64,000 bases of DNA from Microbispora rosea subsp. aerata (GCF_014647835.1 NZ_BMPY01000029.1:36728-100727), one strand, 5' to 3'. Counted from the first letter of the stretch, positions 1 through 8,581 are shown. Notes: generated from the letters alone by a model not told the origin. Numbers and translations: made by a program.

Positions 1-63
1 GATCTCCGCCTGTGAGTGCCGATGAGGGGGAACGACACCGTGCACGGCCGCGATCCGCGTCAT
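1..63 (-). CDS. Type III polyketide synthase, N-terminal 21 residues only
   Basis: Partial gene cut by the window edge. The 21 codons from the ATG at 63 read MTRIAAVHGVVPPHRHSQAE and then I. This matches what I recall of actinobacterial type III polyketide (chalcone/stilbene-like) synthase starts. The catalytic Cys-His-Asn triad lies outside the window and cannot be checked. The gene diverges from the UbiA prenyltransferase with 119 bp between starts. A polyketide synthase beside a prenyltransferase suggests a prenylated aromatic product, but this is inference from a very short stretch. Confidence 0.6.
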   Translation of the reverse strand, partial: MTRIAAVHGVVPPHRHSQAEI

Positions 64-182
64 CTCACATCCCCACGCAGGCGAAAACTGTGACAAGTGC
101 CTCTTGCCCGTTGGTGAGCGCTACATACCCTTCAGGAGCACCGAAGATCCGATAACCGACATATCCGGTTAACCTCGGGATC

Positions 183-1115
183 ATGACCGGCTCAGCGGCG
201 CCGCCCGACGACACGGCGATCGAAGGCGGCCCGGATGCCGCCGCGCCGCTTCGCGGCGCGCGTCCAGGGCGGCTGAGGACCGCTCCCGGGCCGGTGCGGA
301 CGGCGGCCGGGCTGGTCCTGGCCTGCCACCCGGGCCCGACCGCGGCGGTGACGGCTCTGGTCACGGCGCTGGTGGCGCTCACCGGGCGAGGCCCGGCGGG
401 AGCCGTGCCGACGGCGCTCGCCGTGCTGACCGGGCAACTGTCGGTGGGCTGGTGCAACGACGCCGTCGACGCCGCCAGGGACGCCGCCGCGGAGCGGACC
501 GCCAAGCCGATCGTCGCGGGGCTGGTGACCGTGCGCACGGTGCGCGCCGCTTCGCTTGCCGCGCTCGCGGCCTGCGTGCCGCTCTCGCTGGCCTGCGGCC
601 CGCTCGCCGGGGCGACGCACCTGTTCGCCGTGGCCGCGGCGTGGGCCTACAACCTATGGCTCAAGTGCACGGCGGCCTCGTGGGTGCCGTACGCCGCGGG
701 GTTCGGCGCGGTGCCGGTGTTCGCGGCCGCCGGGATGCCGGGCGGGGCCGTGCCGGCGTGGTGGGCGGTGCTCGCCGCGGCGCTGCTCGGCTGCGCGGCG
801 CACCTCGCCAACGTGCTGCCCGACATCGACGCGGACGTCGCCACGGGAGTGCGCGGCTGGCCGCAGCGCCTCGGCGCCGCCCGGGTGCGGGCCGTGTTGC
901 CGCTGCCGTTGCTGGCCGCGTCCGTGCTGCTGGTGGCAGGGCCGCCGGGACCGGCCGGTGCGGCCCGGTGGCTCGCGCTCGCGGCGGTGGCCGCGTGCGC
1001 GGCGGCCGGCCTGCTGCTCGGGCGTCGGATGCCCCGCGCGCCCTTCGCCGCCGCGACCGGCGCCGCCGCCGTCGACGTCCTGCTGCTCGCGGTCACGCCC
1101 GGCGTCGTCTCCTGA
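183..1115 (+). CDS. UbiA-family prenyltransferase
   Basis: Integral membrane prenyltransferase of 310 residues that would transfer a polyprenyl group to an aromatic or quinone-like acceptor. About eight hydrophobic segments are visible. The first Asp-rich motif NDAVDAARD lies near residue 91 and the second, DIDADVATG, near residue 214; these bind Mg-diphosphate in the family. The first ~45 residues are polar and low-complexity. A TANNNT box (170-175) ends 7 nt before the ATG, so the mRNA is probably leaderless. The divergent neighbour looks like a type III polyketide synthase, a plausible source of the acceptor. The substrate cannot be told from sequence. Confidence 0.85.
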   Translation: MTGSAAPPDDTAIEGGPDAAAPLRGARPGRLRTAPGPVRTAAGLVLACHPGPTAAVTALVTALVALTGRGPAGAVPTALAVLTGQLSVGWCNDAVDAARDAAAERTAKPIVAGLVTVRTVRAASLAALAACVPLSLACGPLAGATHLFAVAAAWAYNLWLKCTAASWVPYAAGFGAVPVFAAAGMPGGAVPAWWAVLAAALLGCAAHLANVLPDIDADVATGVRGWPQRLGAARVRAVLPLPLLAASVLLVAGPPGPAGAARWLALAAVAACAAAGLLLGRRMPRAPFAAATGAAAVDVLLLAVTPGVVS

Positions 1116-1130
1116 TGCCTGGGCGGCCGG

Positions 1131-2705
1131 CTAGGGGCGGGTGAGCACCACGTAGCCCGCCTCCCGGAACACCACCCGGTAGCCCTGTCCGAGCAACGCC
1201 GTGACCCGGGCCACCTGCGTGCGGACCGAGTCGAAGGGGAACGCCCTGGCTCCCACGTCGGCGGCCACCCACGGCGCCCCGCGCGGCGTGCGATCCCACA
1301 ACAGGGTCCGCGTACGCGGCGACAGGGCCGGGGCGAGGGAGTCGGCCGCCTCGACCAGCGCGCCGTCCGGCACCGCCGCGACGGCCCGTTCGGCCGCGCG
1401 GGTCCGGGCGGTCTCGGCGTGGAAACCGGGGGTGAGCAGCGCGCCGAACGAGAAGAACGGCACGAGCGCGAACGCCACGCCGAGCGTCAGCAGCGCCCAT
1501 CCCCGCACGAGCCTGCCCCGCCGTGCCGGGAAGCGGGCCGCCGCCCGCAGCGTGCCGTCGACCCCGGCGGCGAAGACGACCGCGACGACGAACGCCGTGT
1601 AGTGGTATCGCGGCGTCCACCAGTTCGGGTAAGTGACGGCGAGCATGCGTTCCAGCAACGGCGGCAGCAGCGCCAGGCCCAGCGGGGACAGCGCGGCGGT
1701 GAACAGCACGGGGGCGAGCGTCAGCACGAGCGTGCGCAGCTTCAGCGGCGGATCGGCGAGCAGCGCCACGACGTCGCCCGGGTGGGTGACGGCGTGCGCC
1801 ACGGCCCTGGGGAGGTCCGGGCCGAGCGTCCAGTACGCCCAGTAGTAGTCGGCCCTGCCCCCGAAGTGCGGGATGAGCACGCGCGTCGCCACCAGGGTCG
1901 CGGCGACGCCGCCGGCGACGAGCAGCGCCCCCGCGACCCGCTCGCCGCGGCGGGTGAGGAGAAACAGCCCGAACCCGGCGAGCAGCAGACCCATGTCCTC
2001 CTTGACCAGCAAGAGCGCCAGCCCCCCGAGGAGCGCGGCCCGCCTGCGCCCGGCCTGGTAGCGCTCCAGCGCCGCCGCCGTGAGCAGCGGCGCGAACGCC
2101 ACCTCGTGAAAGTCGAAGGCCACGGCCTCGGTGATCGGCCACGACAGGGCGTAGGCGACCGCGACCGGGTAGGCGACGCGCCGCCCGGACGTGACCGCCG
2201 AGCAGGCCCGGAAGGCGTACGCCGAGACGAACGGGATCGACAGCGCGAGGAGAACGGCCTGCGCGACGAGCAGGGTCGCCGGCCCGTCGTGGATCCAGTA
2301 CAGCGGCGCCAGCAGCGCGAGCGCCGGAGACCAGTGGTCGCCGAGCACGCAGAACTCCGGCCCGAAGCCGTTGTGCACGCCCTTCAGCATCGAGACCGGT
2401 GCCTGCAGGCGCGCGTACGACCGGATCGCCTGGTCGAAGATCACCAGGTCGTACGCGCCCGCACGGAACCGGGCCAGCCGCACGCAGGAGTAGAAGGCGT
2501 AGAGCGCCGCCGCCGCGGCGGTGAGGGCCGCGACGCGGGCGACGTCCTCGCGGGGCACACCTCCGGTGGCGGGGCCTTCGGCGGCGCCGTGCCCGCCGGT
2601 GCGGTCGCCGCGCCGCGCCCGCCATCGCTGTGCGACCGTCCGCACGACCGTCCGCACGACCGTTTGGGCGACTGTTTGCGCGACCGCGCGCGCGATCCCC
2701 GCCAT
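1131..2705 (-). CDS. DUF2079 family polytopic membrane protein
   Basis: A 524-residue protein with roughly ten membrane spans and a large C-terminal soluble part. The N-terminal third carries the DUF2079 pattern: the segment around YDLVIFDQAIRSYA, then [15 protein letters not shown]. The fold resembles GT-C glycosyltransferases, so a lipid-linked sugar transferase is possible but unproven. I placed the start at the ATG at 2705; an upstream in-frame ATG at 2804 would add 33 low-complexity residues. Residues 9-24 are four copies of a 4-residue (A/V)(Q/R)TV unit. It is the last gene of the minus-strand run that begins at 4770, with a 150-bp gap after the methyltransferase. Confidence 0.75.
   Translation of the reverse strand: MAGIARAVAQTVAQTVVRTVVRTVAQRWRARRGDRTGGHGAAEGPATGGVPREDVARVAALTAAAAALYAFYSCVRLARFRAGAYDLVIFDQAIRSYARLQAPVSMLKGVHNGFGPEFCVLGDHWSPALALLAPLYWIHDGPATLLVAQAVLLALSIPFVSAYAFRACSAVTSGRRVAYPVAVAYALSWPITEAVAFDFHEVAFAPLLTAAALERYQAGRRRAALLGGLALLLVKEDMGLLLAGFGLFLLTRRGERVAGALLVAGGVAATLVATRVLIPHFGGRADYYWAYWTLGPDLPRAVAHAVTHPGDVVALLADPPLKLRTLVLTLAPVLFTAALSPLGLALLPPLLERMLAVTYPNWWTPRYHYTAFVVAVVFAAGVDGTLRAAARFPARRGRLVRGWALLTLGVAFALVPFFSFGALLTPGFHAETARTRAAERAVAAVPDGALVEAADSLAPALSPRTRTLLWDRTPRGAPWVAADVGARAFPFDSVRTQVARVTALLGQGYRVVFREAGYVVLTRP
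2634..2681 (-). repeat. 12-bp tandem repeat in the DUF2079 N-terminus
   Basis: Four in-frame 12-bp units encode repeated (A/V)(Q/R)TV and form a basic amphipathic N-terminal tail. The two central units are nearly identical (CGCACGACCGTC on the plus strand), as expected for recent slippage. Confidence 0.7.
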
Positions 2706-2855
2706 CCGTCCCGTTCGCTTCCGCCTGCCTCCCGCGCAGGCTATCGGCGCCGCCGCCGCGCGGGCCGCAACCGCCGCCTCCGTTTCCCCCCATCGGCTCC
2801 CCAAGCCCGGGCCGCCCGCCGGCCGCGCGGGACCGGGAGCGCCGGGGCCGTGCGG

Positions 2856-3470
2856 CTATCGGCTCAGAACGGAGAACCAGCGGCCGGCCTCGGTCCACAC
2901 CTCCACCGGGCGCAAGCCGGTGCGCCCGGCGAGCGGCCCGATGTCGGACACGCTGACCCGCGCCCAGGCGAACCATCCGGTGACCCTGCCCTCCCGGCGC
3001 AGCCGGACCCGTTCCGTACGGGTCGCGGCGCCGGGCGGGTCGAGCTCGGCGATGACCTCGCCGCCGGGCCGCAGCAGCTCGCGGACCCGGCGCAGCAGGG
3101 CGTCGGGGTCGCCGCCGATGCCGATGTTGCCGTCGGCCAGCAGCACCGTGCCCCAGCGGCCGGTGCCGGGCACGTGGCCGAACACGTCGCGGCACAGGGC
3201 CCGCCCGCCCGCCAGCCGGGTGAGCCGGACGGCCCGGGGAGTGACGTCGATGCCGAGCGCCCGCACGCCGCGCTTGGTCAGCGCCACGGTCAGCCGCCCC
3301 GGTCCCGAGCCCACGTCGAGCGTGGGGTCGGCGCAGCGGGCGAGCATGGCCTCGTCCCCCTCGGCGCCGTGGAGCCAGCGCCACGCCTCAAGCGGCCAGG
3401 TGTCGCCGTCGGCGGACTCGACCTCGACCCGCGCGCCGTCCAGCGACTCGGCGTAGAGAGGGCCGATCAC
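2856..3470 (-). CDS. Class I SAM-dependent methyltransferase
   Basis: A 204-residue Rossmann methyltransferase. Motif I is DVGSGPG at residues 52-58, with the acidic loop about 20 residues later (LGIDVTP). A TVLLADGNIGIGGD segment stands where the substrate/SAM acidic motif is expected. The GTG start at 3470 overlaps the stop of the DUF2064 gene by 4 nt (GTGA), which implies translational coupling. The family commonly sits beside GT2 and DUF2064 genes in actinomycetes. The acceptor is unknown; a sugar or lipid-linked glycan is a reasonable inference from the neighbours. Confidence 0.8.
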   Translation of the reverse strand: MIGPLYAESLDGARVEVESADGDTWPLEAWRWLHGAEGDEAMLARCADPTLDVGSGPGRLTVALTKRGVRALGIDVTPRAVRLTRLAGGRALCRDVFGHVPGTGRWGTVLLADGNIGIGGDPDALLRRVRELLRPGGEVIAELDPPGAATRTERVRLRREGRVTGWFAWARVSVSDIGPLAGRTGLRPVEVWTEAGRWFSVLSR

Positions 3471-4129
3471 GCCGGGACGCCCGTGCCGAGGGCCGCCAGC
3501 GCCGCCGCGAACCGGGAGGAGGGGGCCAGCGCGGCCACCGCGCGCGCGTCGGCGGCGGTGTCCACGTCGGTCAGCTCGGGCAGCAGGGCGCAGCGCACGC
3601 CCGCGGCGCGGATCCGCTCCATCAGCAGCGCTCCCGTGTCGGGCCGGGACATCGGCAGCCCGGCCAGCAGGGCGGGGTCGGGCGTGCGCTGCCCGAGCAG
3701 CCAGAACCCGCCGTCGGCGGCCGGGCCGACCACGACGTCGTGCCCGTCGAGCAGCCGCCCCGCCTCGGCCAGCAGCGCGGGGGTGACCTGCGGGGTGTCC
3801 ATGCCGATCAGCACGACCGGGACGGGCAGCGCGGCCCACGCGTCGGCGAAGGCGGCGGCCAGCCGCTCGGCCAGGTCGCGGCCCCGCTGCGCCACCACGT
3901 CGTACCCCTCGGGCAGCCAGGGCCCCGGCTCGCCGAGCAGGGCGAGCACCCGGCGCGCGGCGGGGGCGGCGGCGACGGCCGCCAGCGTGTCGCGCAGCGC
4001 CGCCTCCGCCAGGCCGGCGGCCTCCCGCGCGGTGTACGGCGGCGTGAGCCGTGTCTTGACGGCCCCCGGCACGGGCGACTTGGCGATGACGACGAGCTGC
4101 GCCGCGCTCCGGCCGTCGCCCGGCCTCAC
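3467..4129 (-). CDS. DUF2064 / TIGR04282-type glycosyltransferase-like protein
   Basis: A 220-residue GT-A-fold protein. The N-terminus has AKSPVPGAVKTRL, the family's nucleotide-binding loop. IGMDTPQV stands at the DxD-like position, followed by GPAADGGFWLLG, typical of DUF2064. TIGR04282 members are annotated as arsenosugar-type glycosyltransferases, but substrate assignments are weak. The GTG start at 4129 overlaps the GT2 stop by 4 nt, and the gene's stop overlaps the methyltransferase start by 4 nt, so three genes form one coupled unit. Confidence 0.8.
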   Translation of the reverse strand: MRPGDGRSAAQLVVIAKSPVPGAVKTRLTPPYTAREAAGLAEAALRDTLAAVAAAPAARRVLALLGEPGPWLPEGYDVVAQRGRDLAERLAAAFADAWAALPVPVVLIGMDTPQVTPALLAEAGRLLDGHDVVVGPAADGGFWLLGQRTPDPALLAGLPMSRPDTGALLMERIRAAGVRCALLPELTDVDTAADARAVAALAPSSRFAAALAALGTGVPA

Positions 4130-4770
4130 GCCGCCCGCCACATGTCGCGCACCGTCCGCACGGTGCCCCGGACCGTCCCCGTCACCTTCGACCGGCCCAC
4201 CCTCGGCAGGTAGTCGACGTCGACCTCGCCGATGCGCCAGCCCGCCTCGCTCGCCCGCAGCACCATCTCCAGCGGGTAGCCGAACCGCCGGTCCCGCAGG
4301 TCCAGGGAGAGCAGCGCCGTACGGCGGGCCGCCCGCATCGGGCCGAGGTCGTGCAGCGGCGCGCCGGTGCGGCGGCGCAGCCGCCAGGCGAGCACCCAGT
4401 TGCCCAGCCGGGCGTGCGCGGGCCACGCCGACGCGGTGACGGGCCTGCGGCGGCCCAGCACCAGGTCGGCCGCGCCGGTCACCACGCCCTCCGCGACGTA
4501 CGGGATCTGCCGCGGGTCGAGGGAGGCGTCGGCGTCCATGAAGCACACCACGGGGGCGGTCGCGGCCTCCAGGCCCGCGTGGCAGGCGGCGCCGAAGCCC
4601 GGCCTCGGCTCGGTCACCACGAACGCGCCGTGCCGGGCGGCCACCTCGGCCGACCCGTCCGTGGACCCGTTGTCCACCACGATCGCGCGGTAGCCGTCCG
4701 GCATCCGGCCGAGCACCCAGAGCAGCGCCGCCGCCTCGTTGAGGCAGGGAAGCACCACATCGATCTGCAT
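4126..4770 (-). CDS. Family 2 glycosyltransferase
   Basis: A 214-residue GT2 enzyme. PCLNEAAALL near residue 8 and VVDNGSTDGS at 31-40 bind the nucleotide sugar. The DxD motif is D79-A-D81. There are no C-terminal membrane spans, unlike dolichol-phosphate-mannose synthases with anchors, so it is probably cytosolic or peripheral. It is the first gene of the minus-strand operon. A TAGCTT box at 4783-4778 lies 7 nt before the ATG, suggesting a leaderless mRNA. The upstream neighbour is transcribed divergently from about 100 bp away. Confidence 0.85.
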   Translation of the reverse strand: MQIDVVLPCLNEAAALLWVLGRMPDGYRAIVVDNGSTDGSAEVAARHGAFVVTEPRPGFGAACHAGLEAATAPVVCFMDADASLDPRQIPYVAEGVVTGAADLVLGRRRPVTASAWPAHARLGNWVLAWRLRRRTGAPLHDLGPMRAARRTALLSLDLRDRRFGYPLEMVLRASEAGWRIGEVDVDYLPRVGRSKVTGTVRGTVRTVRDMWRAA

Positions 4771-4874
4771 GTCGCAGAAGCTAGGGCCGCCCGGGCCGCC
4801 GAGTTCTTACGAAGTGGCTACGGGCCGCCCCGAGGGCGGGGACGGCGGTCCCGGCCCGCCTAGCGTTGGCGGTC

Positions 4875-6188
4875 GTGACGACAGGACGGAAAACGCCGGC
4901 GGCGCGGCGGCGGGCACTCATGCCCTGGCATAGGGCACTCACGTCACGGCGCGGGGTGTCGGCGGCCTGGGCGGCGCTGGTGGCGGGCGCGTTCGCGGTG
5001 GGCGGGCTGCTGCACGCCCAAGGGGTGCTGCGCATCGACCATCTCCCGCCGCTGCACGGGCTGGCCCGCCTGCCCACGGCCGCGCTGCTCCCGGCGGCGG
5101 CCTTCGCCGTGCTCGCGGTCGCCGTGCTGCCCCGGCTGACCGCGCACCTGCCGATGCGCGCGGCGCCGGCGGCGGCCTTCGCGGCGTCGCTCGCCTGGAC
5201 GGTCCTGCTGTCGGTGTCGGGGGAAGGGCTGGCCTGGCCGTTCACCCACCGGCAGGAATACCTGGCCGGGCTCGGGGCCGTGGGCGACGACCCCCTCGGC
5301 TGGCTGGCCGGCTTCACCCGCGACCTGCCGGCCTACCCCACGCACGTGCGCGGCCATCCGCCGCTGCCGGTGCTGGTGCTGTGGGCGCTGGCGGCCGCAG
5401 GACTGCCGGGACCGCTGTGGGCCGCTCTCCTCGTGGTCGTGGCCGGGTGCTCGGCCGTGGCCGCGATCGGCCTGGCCGTGTGGCGCGTCGCGGGGGAGGA
5501 GGCGGCCCGGCGCGCGCTGCCGTACCTCGCGCTGTGCCCGGCGGCGGTGTGGATCGCGACGACCATGGACGCGTTCTTCGCGGGCGTGGCCGCGTGGGGG
5601 ACGGCGCTGCTGGTGCTCGGCGCGCGGAGCCGGGCGGGCCGGGTGGCGCTCGGCCTCGGCGCGGGGCTGGCCCTGGGCGCGCTGCCCTACCTCAGCTACG
5701 GCCTGGTGCCGTTCCTGCTCGTCCCGCTCGTCGCGGCGGTCGCGGTGGGAGTGCCGCGCTCGACCGTGGCCGCCTGCCTGGTCGGGGCGGCGGCGGTGAG
5801 CGCGCTGTTCGCCGCCGGGGGGTTCTGGTGGCCGGCCGGTGTGCTCGCCACCCACGCCGAGTGGGCGGCCGACCCCGGCGCGGCCCGGCCGTACCTGTAT
5901 TTCCTGGTCGCCAACCTGGCCGTGCTCGCCCTGGTGACCGGCCCGGCCACCGCCGTCGGGCTCGTGGCGCCGGGATCGGCCCGCGACCGGATCCTGCCGC
6001 TCGCGGCGCTGGTCGCGGTGCTCGCCCTCGACCTCAGCGGCGTCACCAGGGGCGAGGTGGAGCGCATCTGGCTGCCGTACGCCCTGTGGGTGGGCGCGGC
6101 GGCCGGGCGCACGGCCGACCGCCGCCTGCTCGCGGTGCAGGCGGCGGTGGGTCTGCTGCTGCAGGGGTTCGTGAAATCCCCCTGGTGA
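4875..6188 (+). CDS. Polytopic membrane protein, GT-C-like
   Basis: A 437-residue protein with around ten hydrophobic spans and short loops. Features seen are a Pro/His-rich first long loop (PTHVRGHPPLPVLVLW) and LPYLSYGLVPF in mid-protein. This layout resembles polyprenol-phosphate-sugar-dependent GT-C mannosyltransferases, but the acidic catalytic loop could not be assigned. The start is chosen at the GTG at 4875 because a TAGCGT box ends 8 nt upstream; the TTG at 4866 overlaps that box, and an ATG at 4920 is an alternative. It diverges from the GT2 operon and converges with the epimerase, whose stop lies 2 bp away. Confidence 0.6.
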   Translation: MTTGRKTPAARRRALMPWHRALTSRRGVSAAWAALVAGAFAVGGLLHAQGVLRIDHLPPLHGLARLPTAALLPAAAFAVLAVAVLPRLTAHLPMRAAPAAAFAASLAWTVLLSVSGEGLAWPFTHRQEYLAGLGAVGDDPLGWLAGFTRDLPAYPTHVRGHPPLPVLVLWALAAAGLPGPLWAALLVVVAGCSAVAAIGLAVWRVAGEEAARRALPYLALCPAAVWIATTMDAFFAGVAAWGTALLVLGARSRAGRVALGLGAGLALGALPYLSYGLVPFLLVPLVAAVAVGVPRSTVAACLVGAAAVSALFAAGGFWWPAGVLATHAEWAADPGAARPYLYFLVANLAVLALVTGPATAVGLVAPGSARDRILPLAALVAVLALDLSGVTRGEVERIWLPYALWVGAAAGRTADRRLLAVQAAVGLLLQGFVKSPW

Positions 6189-6189
6189 C

Positions 6190-7209
6190 TCAGCCGGCCG
6201 TCCCGAGAGGGGCGTGGGCGAACTCGCGCATGCCGTCGGCGAAGCGGATGCGCGCCCGGAAGCCCAGCTCGGCGGCGGCGCGATCCGGGGAGGCCACGAT
6301 GTGCCGGACGTCGCCGAGCCGGTAGCGGCCGGTGACCTCCGGGGCGGGCCCGCCCCGCGCCGCGCTGAGCGCGTCCGCCAGGTCGCCGATGGTGTGCGGC
6401 TCGCCGCTGGCCACGTTGTACGCGCGGAGCCCGCCGGGCGGGGCGTCCCGCAGCGCGTCCAGCGCGGCGAGGTTGGCCGCCGCGACGTCGTCGACGTGGA
6501 CGAAGTCTCGGCGCTGGCCGCCGTCCTCGAACACCAGCGGCGGCCGCCCGGCCTCCAGCGCGGACCGGAAGATCGCGGCCACCCCCGAGTAGGGGGTGTC
6601 GCGCGGCATCCCCGGGCCGTACACGTTGTGGTAGCGCAGGGCGACCGCCGCGCCGCCGGTCTCGCGGGCCCAGTTGGCCGCCAGATGCTCCTGGGCGAGC
6701 TTGCTCGTGGCGTACGCGTTGCGCGGATCGGGCGGGACGTCCTCGCCCACGGTGCCCGGCGCGAGCGGGCGGCCGCAGCGCGGGCACACCGGCTCGAACC
6801 GCCCGGAGGCCAGGTCTTCCTCGGCCCGGGGTCCGGGCCGCACCCGCCCGTGCCCGGCGCAGTCGTACACGCCCTCGCCGTAGATCACCATCGACGACGC
6901 CAGGACCAGCCGGGAGACCCCGTGCCGCGCCATCGCGGCGAGCAGCACCGCCGTCCCGAGCGCGTTGACCGACGTGTACGCCGGCAGGTCGGACACGTCG
7001 ACGCCGAGACCGACCTTGGCCGCCTGGTGCACGACGGCGTCGGCGCCGGCGAGCGCGCGTGCGACGGCGTCCTCATCCCGCACGTCACCCGTCGTGACGC
7101 CCTCGCCGCCCCGCAGGTCGAATCCCCGCACCTCGTGCCCGGCGTCGCGCAGCAGCCCGGCGACCCGGCTCCCGATGAAACCGGCCGCGCCGGTGACCAC
7201 GATCTTCAT
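6190..7209 (-). CDS. NAD-dependent epimerase/dehydratase with a Cys-rich insert
   Basis: A 339-residue short-chain extended dehydrogenase acting on a nucleotide sugar. The Rossmann glycine motif TGAAGFIGS is at residues 6-14, the catalytic SSM at 105-107, and Y166-x3-K170. Between SSMVIYGEG and the YxxxK motif is an insert of about 45 residues with C117, H120, C142 and C145, which could bind a metal. From memory, dTDP-L-rhamnose 4-epimerase-like proteins carry a comparable insert; the exact substrate is open. A TACCGT box (7221-7216) is 6 nt before the ATG, so the mRNA is probably leaderless. A shortened copy of this gene's 5' end survives near 8648-8715. Confidence 0.8.
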   Translation of the reverse strand: MKIVVTGAAGFIGSRVAGLLRDAGHEVRGFDLRGGEGVTTGDVRDEDAVARALAGADAVVHQAAKVGLGVDVSDLPAYTSVNALGTAVLLAAMARHGVSRLVLASSMVIYGEGVYDCAGHGRVRPGPRAEEDLASGRFEPVCPRCGRPLAPGTVGEDVPPDPRNAYATSKLAQEHLAANWARETGGAAVALRYHNVYGPGMPRDTPYSGVAAIFRSALEAGRPPLVFEDGGQRRDFVHVDDVAAANLAALDALRDAPPGGLRAYNVASGEPHTIGDLADALSAARGGPAPEVTGRYRLGDVRHIVASPDRAAAELGFRARIRFADGMREFAHAPLGTAG

Positions 7210-7237
7210 CTCGCCACGGTATCGGCGGCCCGCCGGG

Positions 7238-7250
7238 GTGAAAGTTTCAC
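7238..7250. promoter_or_regulatory. 13-bp palindrome GTGAAAGTTTCAC, operator candidate
   Basis: A perfect dyad with 6-bp arms around one central base, in the region between the divergent epimerase and first CBM2 genes. The same dyad with a different central base (A) occurs at 8743-8755 upstream of the duplicate gene. It lies about 110 bp before the CBM2 start, so repressor or activator binding is possible. Confidence 0.45.
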
Positions 7251-7362
7251 AATTCTTACGGAACGACCGGCGGGGACGCGGGCGGCCCTTTGACCGGCTC
7301 CTCCGGCCGACCGATCATCCGGGCACATCGACGAGGAGCTTCGTCTTCGGAAGAGGTGGAAC

Positions 7363-8547
7363 GTGCCCAGACTGTCATGGCCCGCCGCGTGGGCGGCGGC
7401 GGGCGCCGCCGCCCTCGCGCTGTTGGCGGCCAACGTCGCCGCGCCGCCCGTGCTCGCCGGCAGCACGGCCCAGATGCACGCCGCCCGCATGCTGACCACG
7501 GCCTCGCCGACACCGTCGCCATCGCCGGGGTCGGACCTGACGCGGCCGACGGCGCCGGGCGACCTGCGGGCGTGCCCGCCGCCCCCGCCGCCGAGCGGGA
7601 GCTTCCAGGGTGTGGTCGGCCTGTGCTGGACGGCGTCCACCGACAACGTCGGGATCGCCGAGTACAAGGTGGTCATGCTCAAGCCGAACGGCTTCTTCGA
7701 GGTCGCCTCCACCTCCCAGACGACGGCCGTCATTCCCGGGCTGGTCCACGGCCGGACTTACACGTTCTACGTCGTCGCCAGGGACGCCGCCGGAAACACC
7801 AGCCGGCCCTCGGAGCTGCTCAGCACCCCCGCGGTCTCCGGCGCGAACGTGACGCCGACCCCCGCCACGGGCGACACCACGCCGCCGACCAAGCCGACCG
7901 GGCTGCAGCCCAACTGCGTGCCCGACTTCAACGGGACCTCATTCTGCTGGACGCAATCCACCGACGACGTCGGCGTCACGGGCTACGACGTGTACCGGCG
8001 TACCGAGAGCGGCTGGCAGCGGGTGAGCAACCTGCCCGGCACGGCGGACACCTTCAGCGAGACCGGCTACAGCAACGTCCCGGGTCAGCAGTACATGTAC
8101 TTCCAGCCCGGCGCCTCGTACGTCTACTTCGTCGTGGCCAAGGACGCCGCGGGCAACCTCAGCCTGCCGTCCGACCTGGTGACGGCGACGGTGCCGCCCG
8201 ACTACCCCACGCACTCGCCCTCCCCGGCGACGTGCCGGGTCGAGTACGACACCTGGACGTGGCCCGGCGGCTTCACGGCCAGCGTGAAGATCACCAACAT
8301 CGGGTCCGCCGACATCGACGGGTGGGAGCTGCGCTTCACCTTCCCCGAGCAGGGACAAGAGCTCACCAGCGGCCACTCGGCGACCTGGTCCCAGTCGGGC
8401 AGGGACGTCAAGGCCGTGAACGCGGCCTGGAACGCGAAGATCAAGCCCGGTGAGTCCGTGCAGATCGGCTTCAACGGCACCCAGACGGGCGTCAATCCCG
8501 AGCCTCGGGTCTTCACCCTCAACCTTCGCAACTGCGTGGTGAGCTGA
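7363..8547 (+). CDS. Secreted FN3-FN3-CBM2 protein, copy 1
   Basis: A 394-residue exported protein. An N-terminal signal-like helix (WPAAWAAAGAAALALLAANVAAPPVLAG) spans residues ~6-33. Two fibronectin type III domains follow (about 55-160 and 170-285), and then a C-terminal family 2 carbohydrate-binding module (about 290-394) with paired terminal Cys and conserved Trp. No catalytic module is present, so it should bind cellulose or chitin rather than cleave it. The GTG start is preceded by GAAGAGGTGG. The next gene is a tandem paralogue; 78 bp (7567-7644) are identical to 9070-9147. Confidence 0.85.
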   Translation: MPRLSWPAAWAAAGAAALALLAANVAAPPVLAGSTAQMHAARMLTTASPTPSPSPGSDLTRPTAPGDLRACPPPPPPSGSFQGVVGLCWTASTDNVGIAEYKVVMLKPNGFFEVASTSQTTAVIPGLVHGRTYTFYVVARDAAGNTSRPSELLSTPAVSGANVTPTPATGDTTPPTKPTGLQPNCVPDFNGTSFCWTQSTDDVGVTGYDVYRRTESGWQRVSNLPGTADTFSETGYSNVPGQQYMYFQPGASYVYFVVAKDAAGNLSLPSDLVTATVPPDYPTHSPSPATCRVEYDTWTWPGGFTASVKITNIGSADIDGWELRFTFPEQGQELTSGHSATWSQSGRDVKAVNAAWNAKIKPGESVQIGFNGTQTGVNPEPRVFTLNLRNCVVS

Positions 8548-8562
8548 TCCCCGCCGCCGTTC

Positions 8563-8581
8563 GGCCCGCCCGGGGCGGGCC
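8563..8581 (+). terminator. GC hairpin after CBM2 copy 1
   Basis: GGCCCGCC and GGCGGGCC pair over a 3-nt loop, 16 bp after the stop codon. There is no T-tract, as is common in actinomycetes. Confidence 0.5.

Noticed and set aside
1419-4439. Plus-strand frame of 1006 codons across the GT2/DUF2064/methyltransferase/DUF2079 genes
   Set aside because: It runs antisense to four recognisable genes and has no domain or ribosome site.
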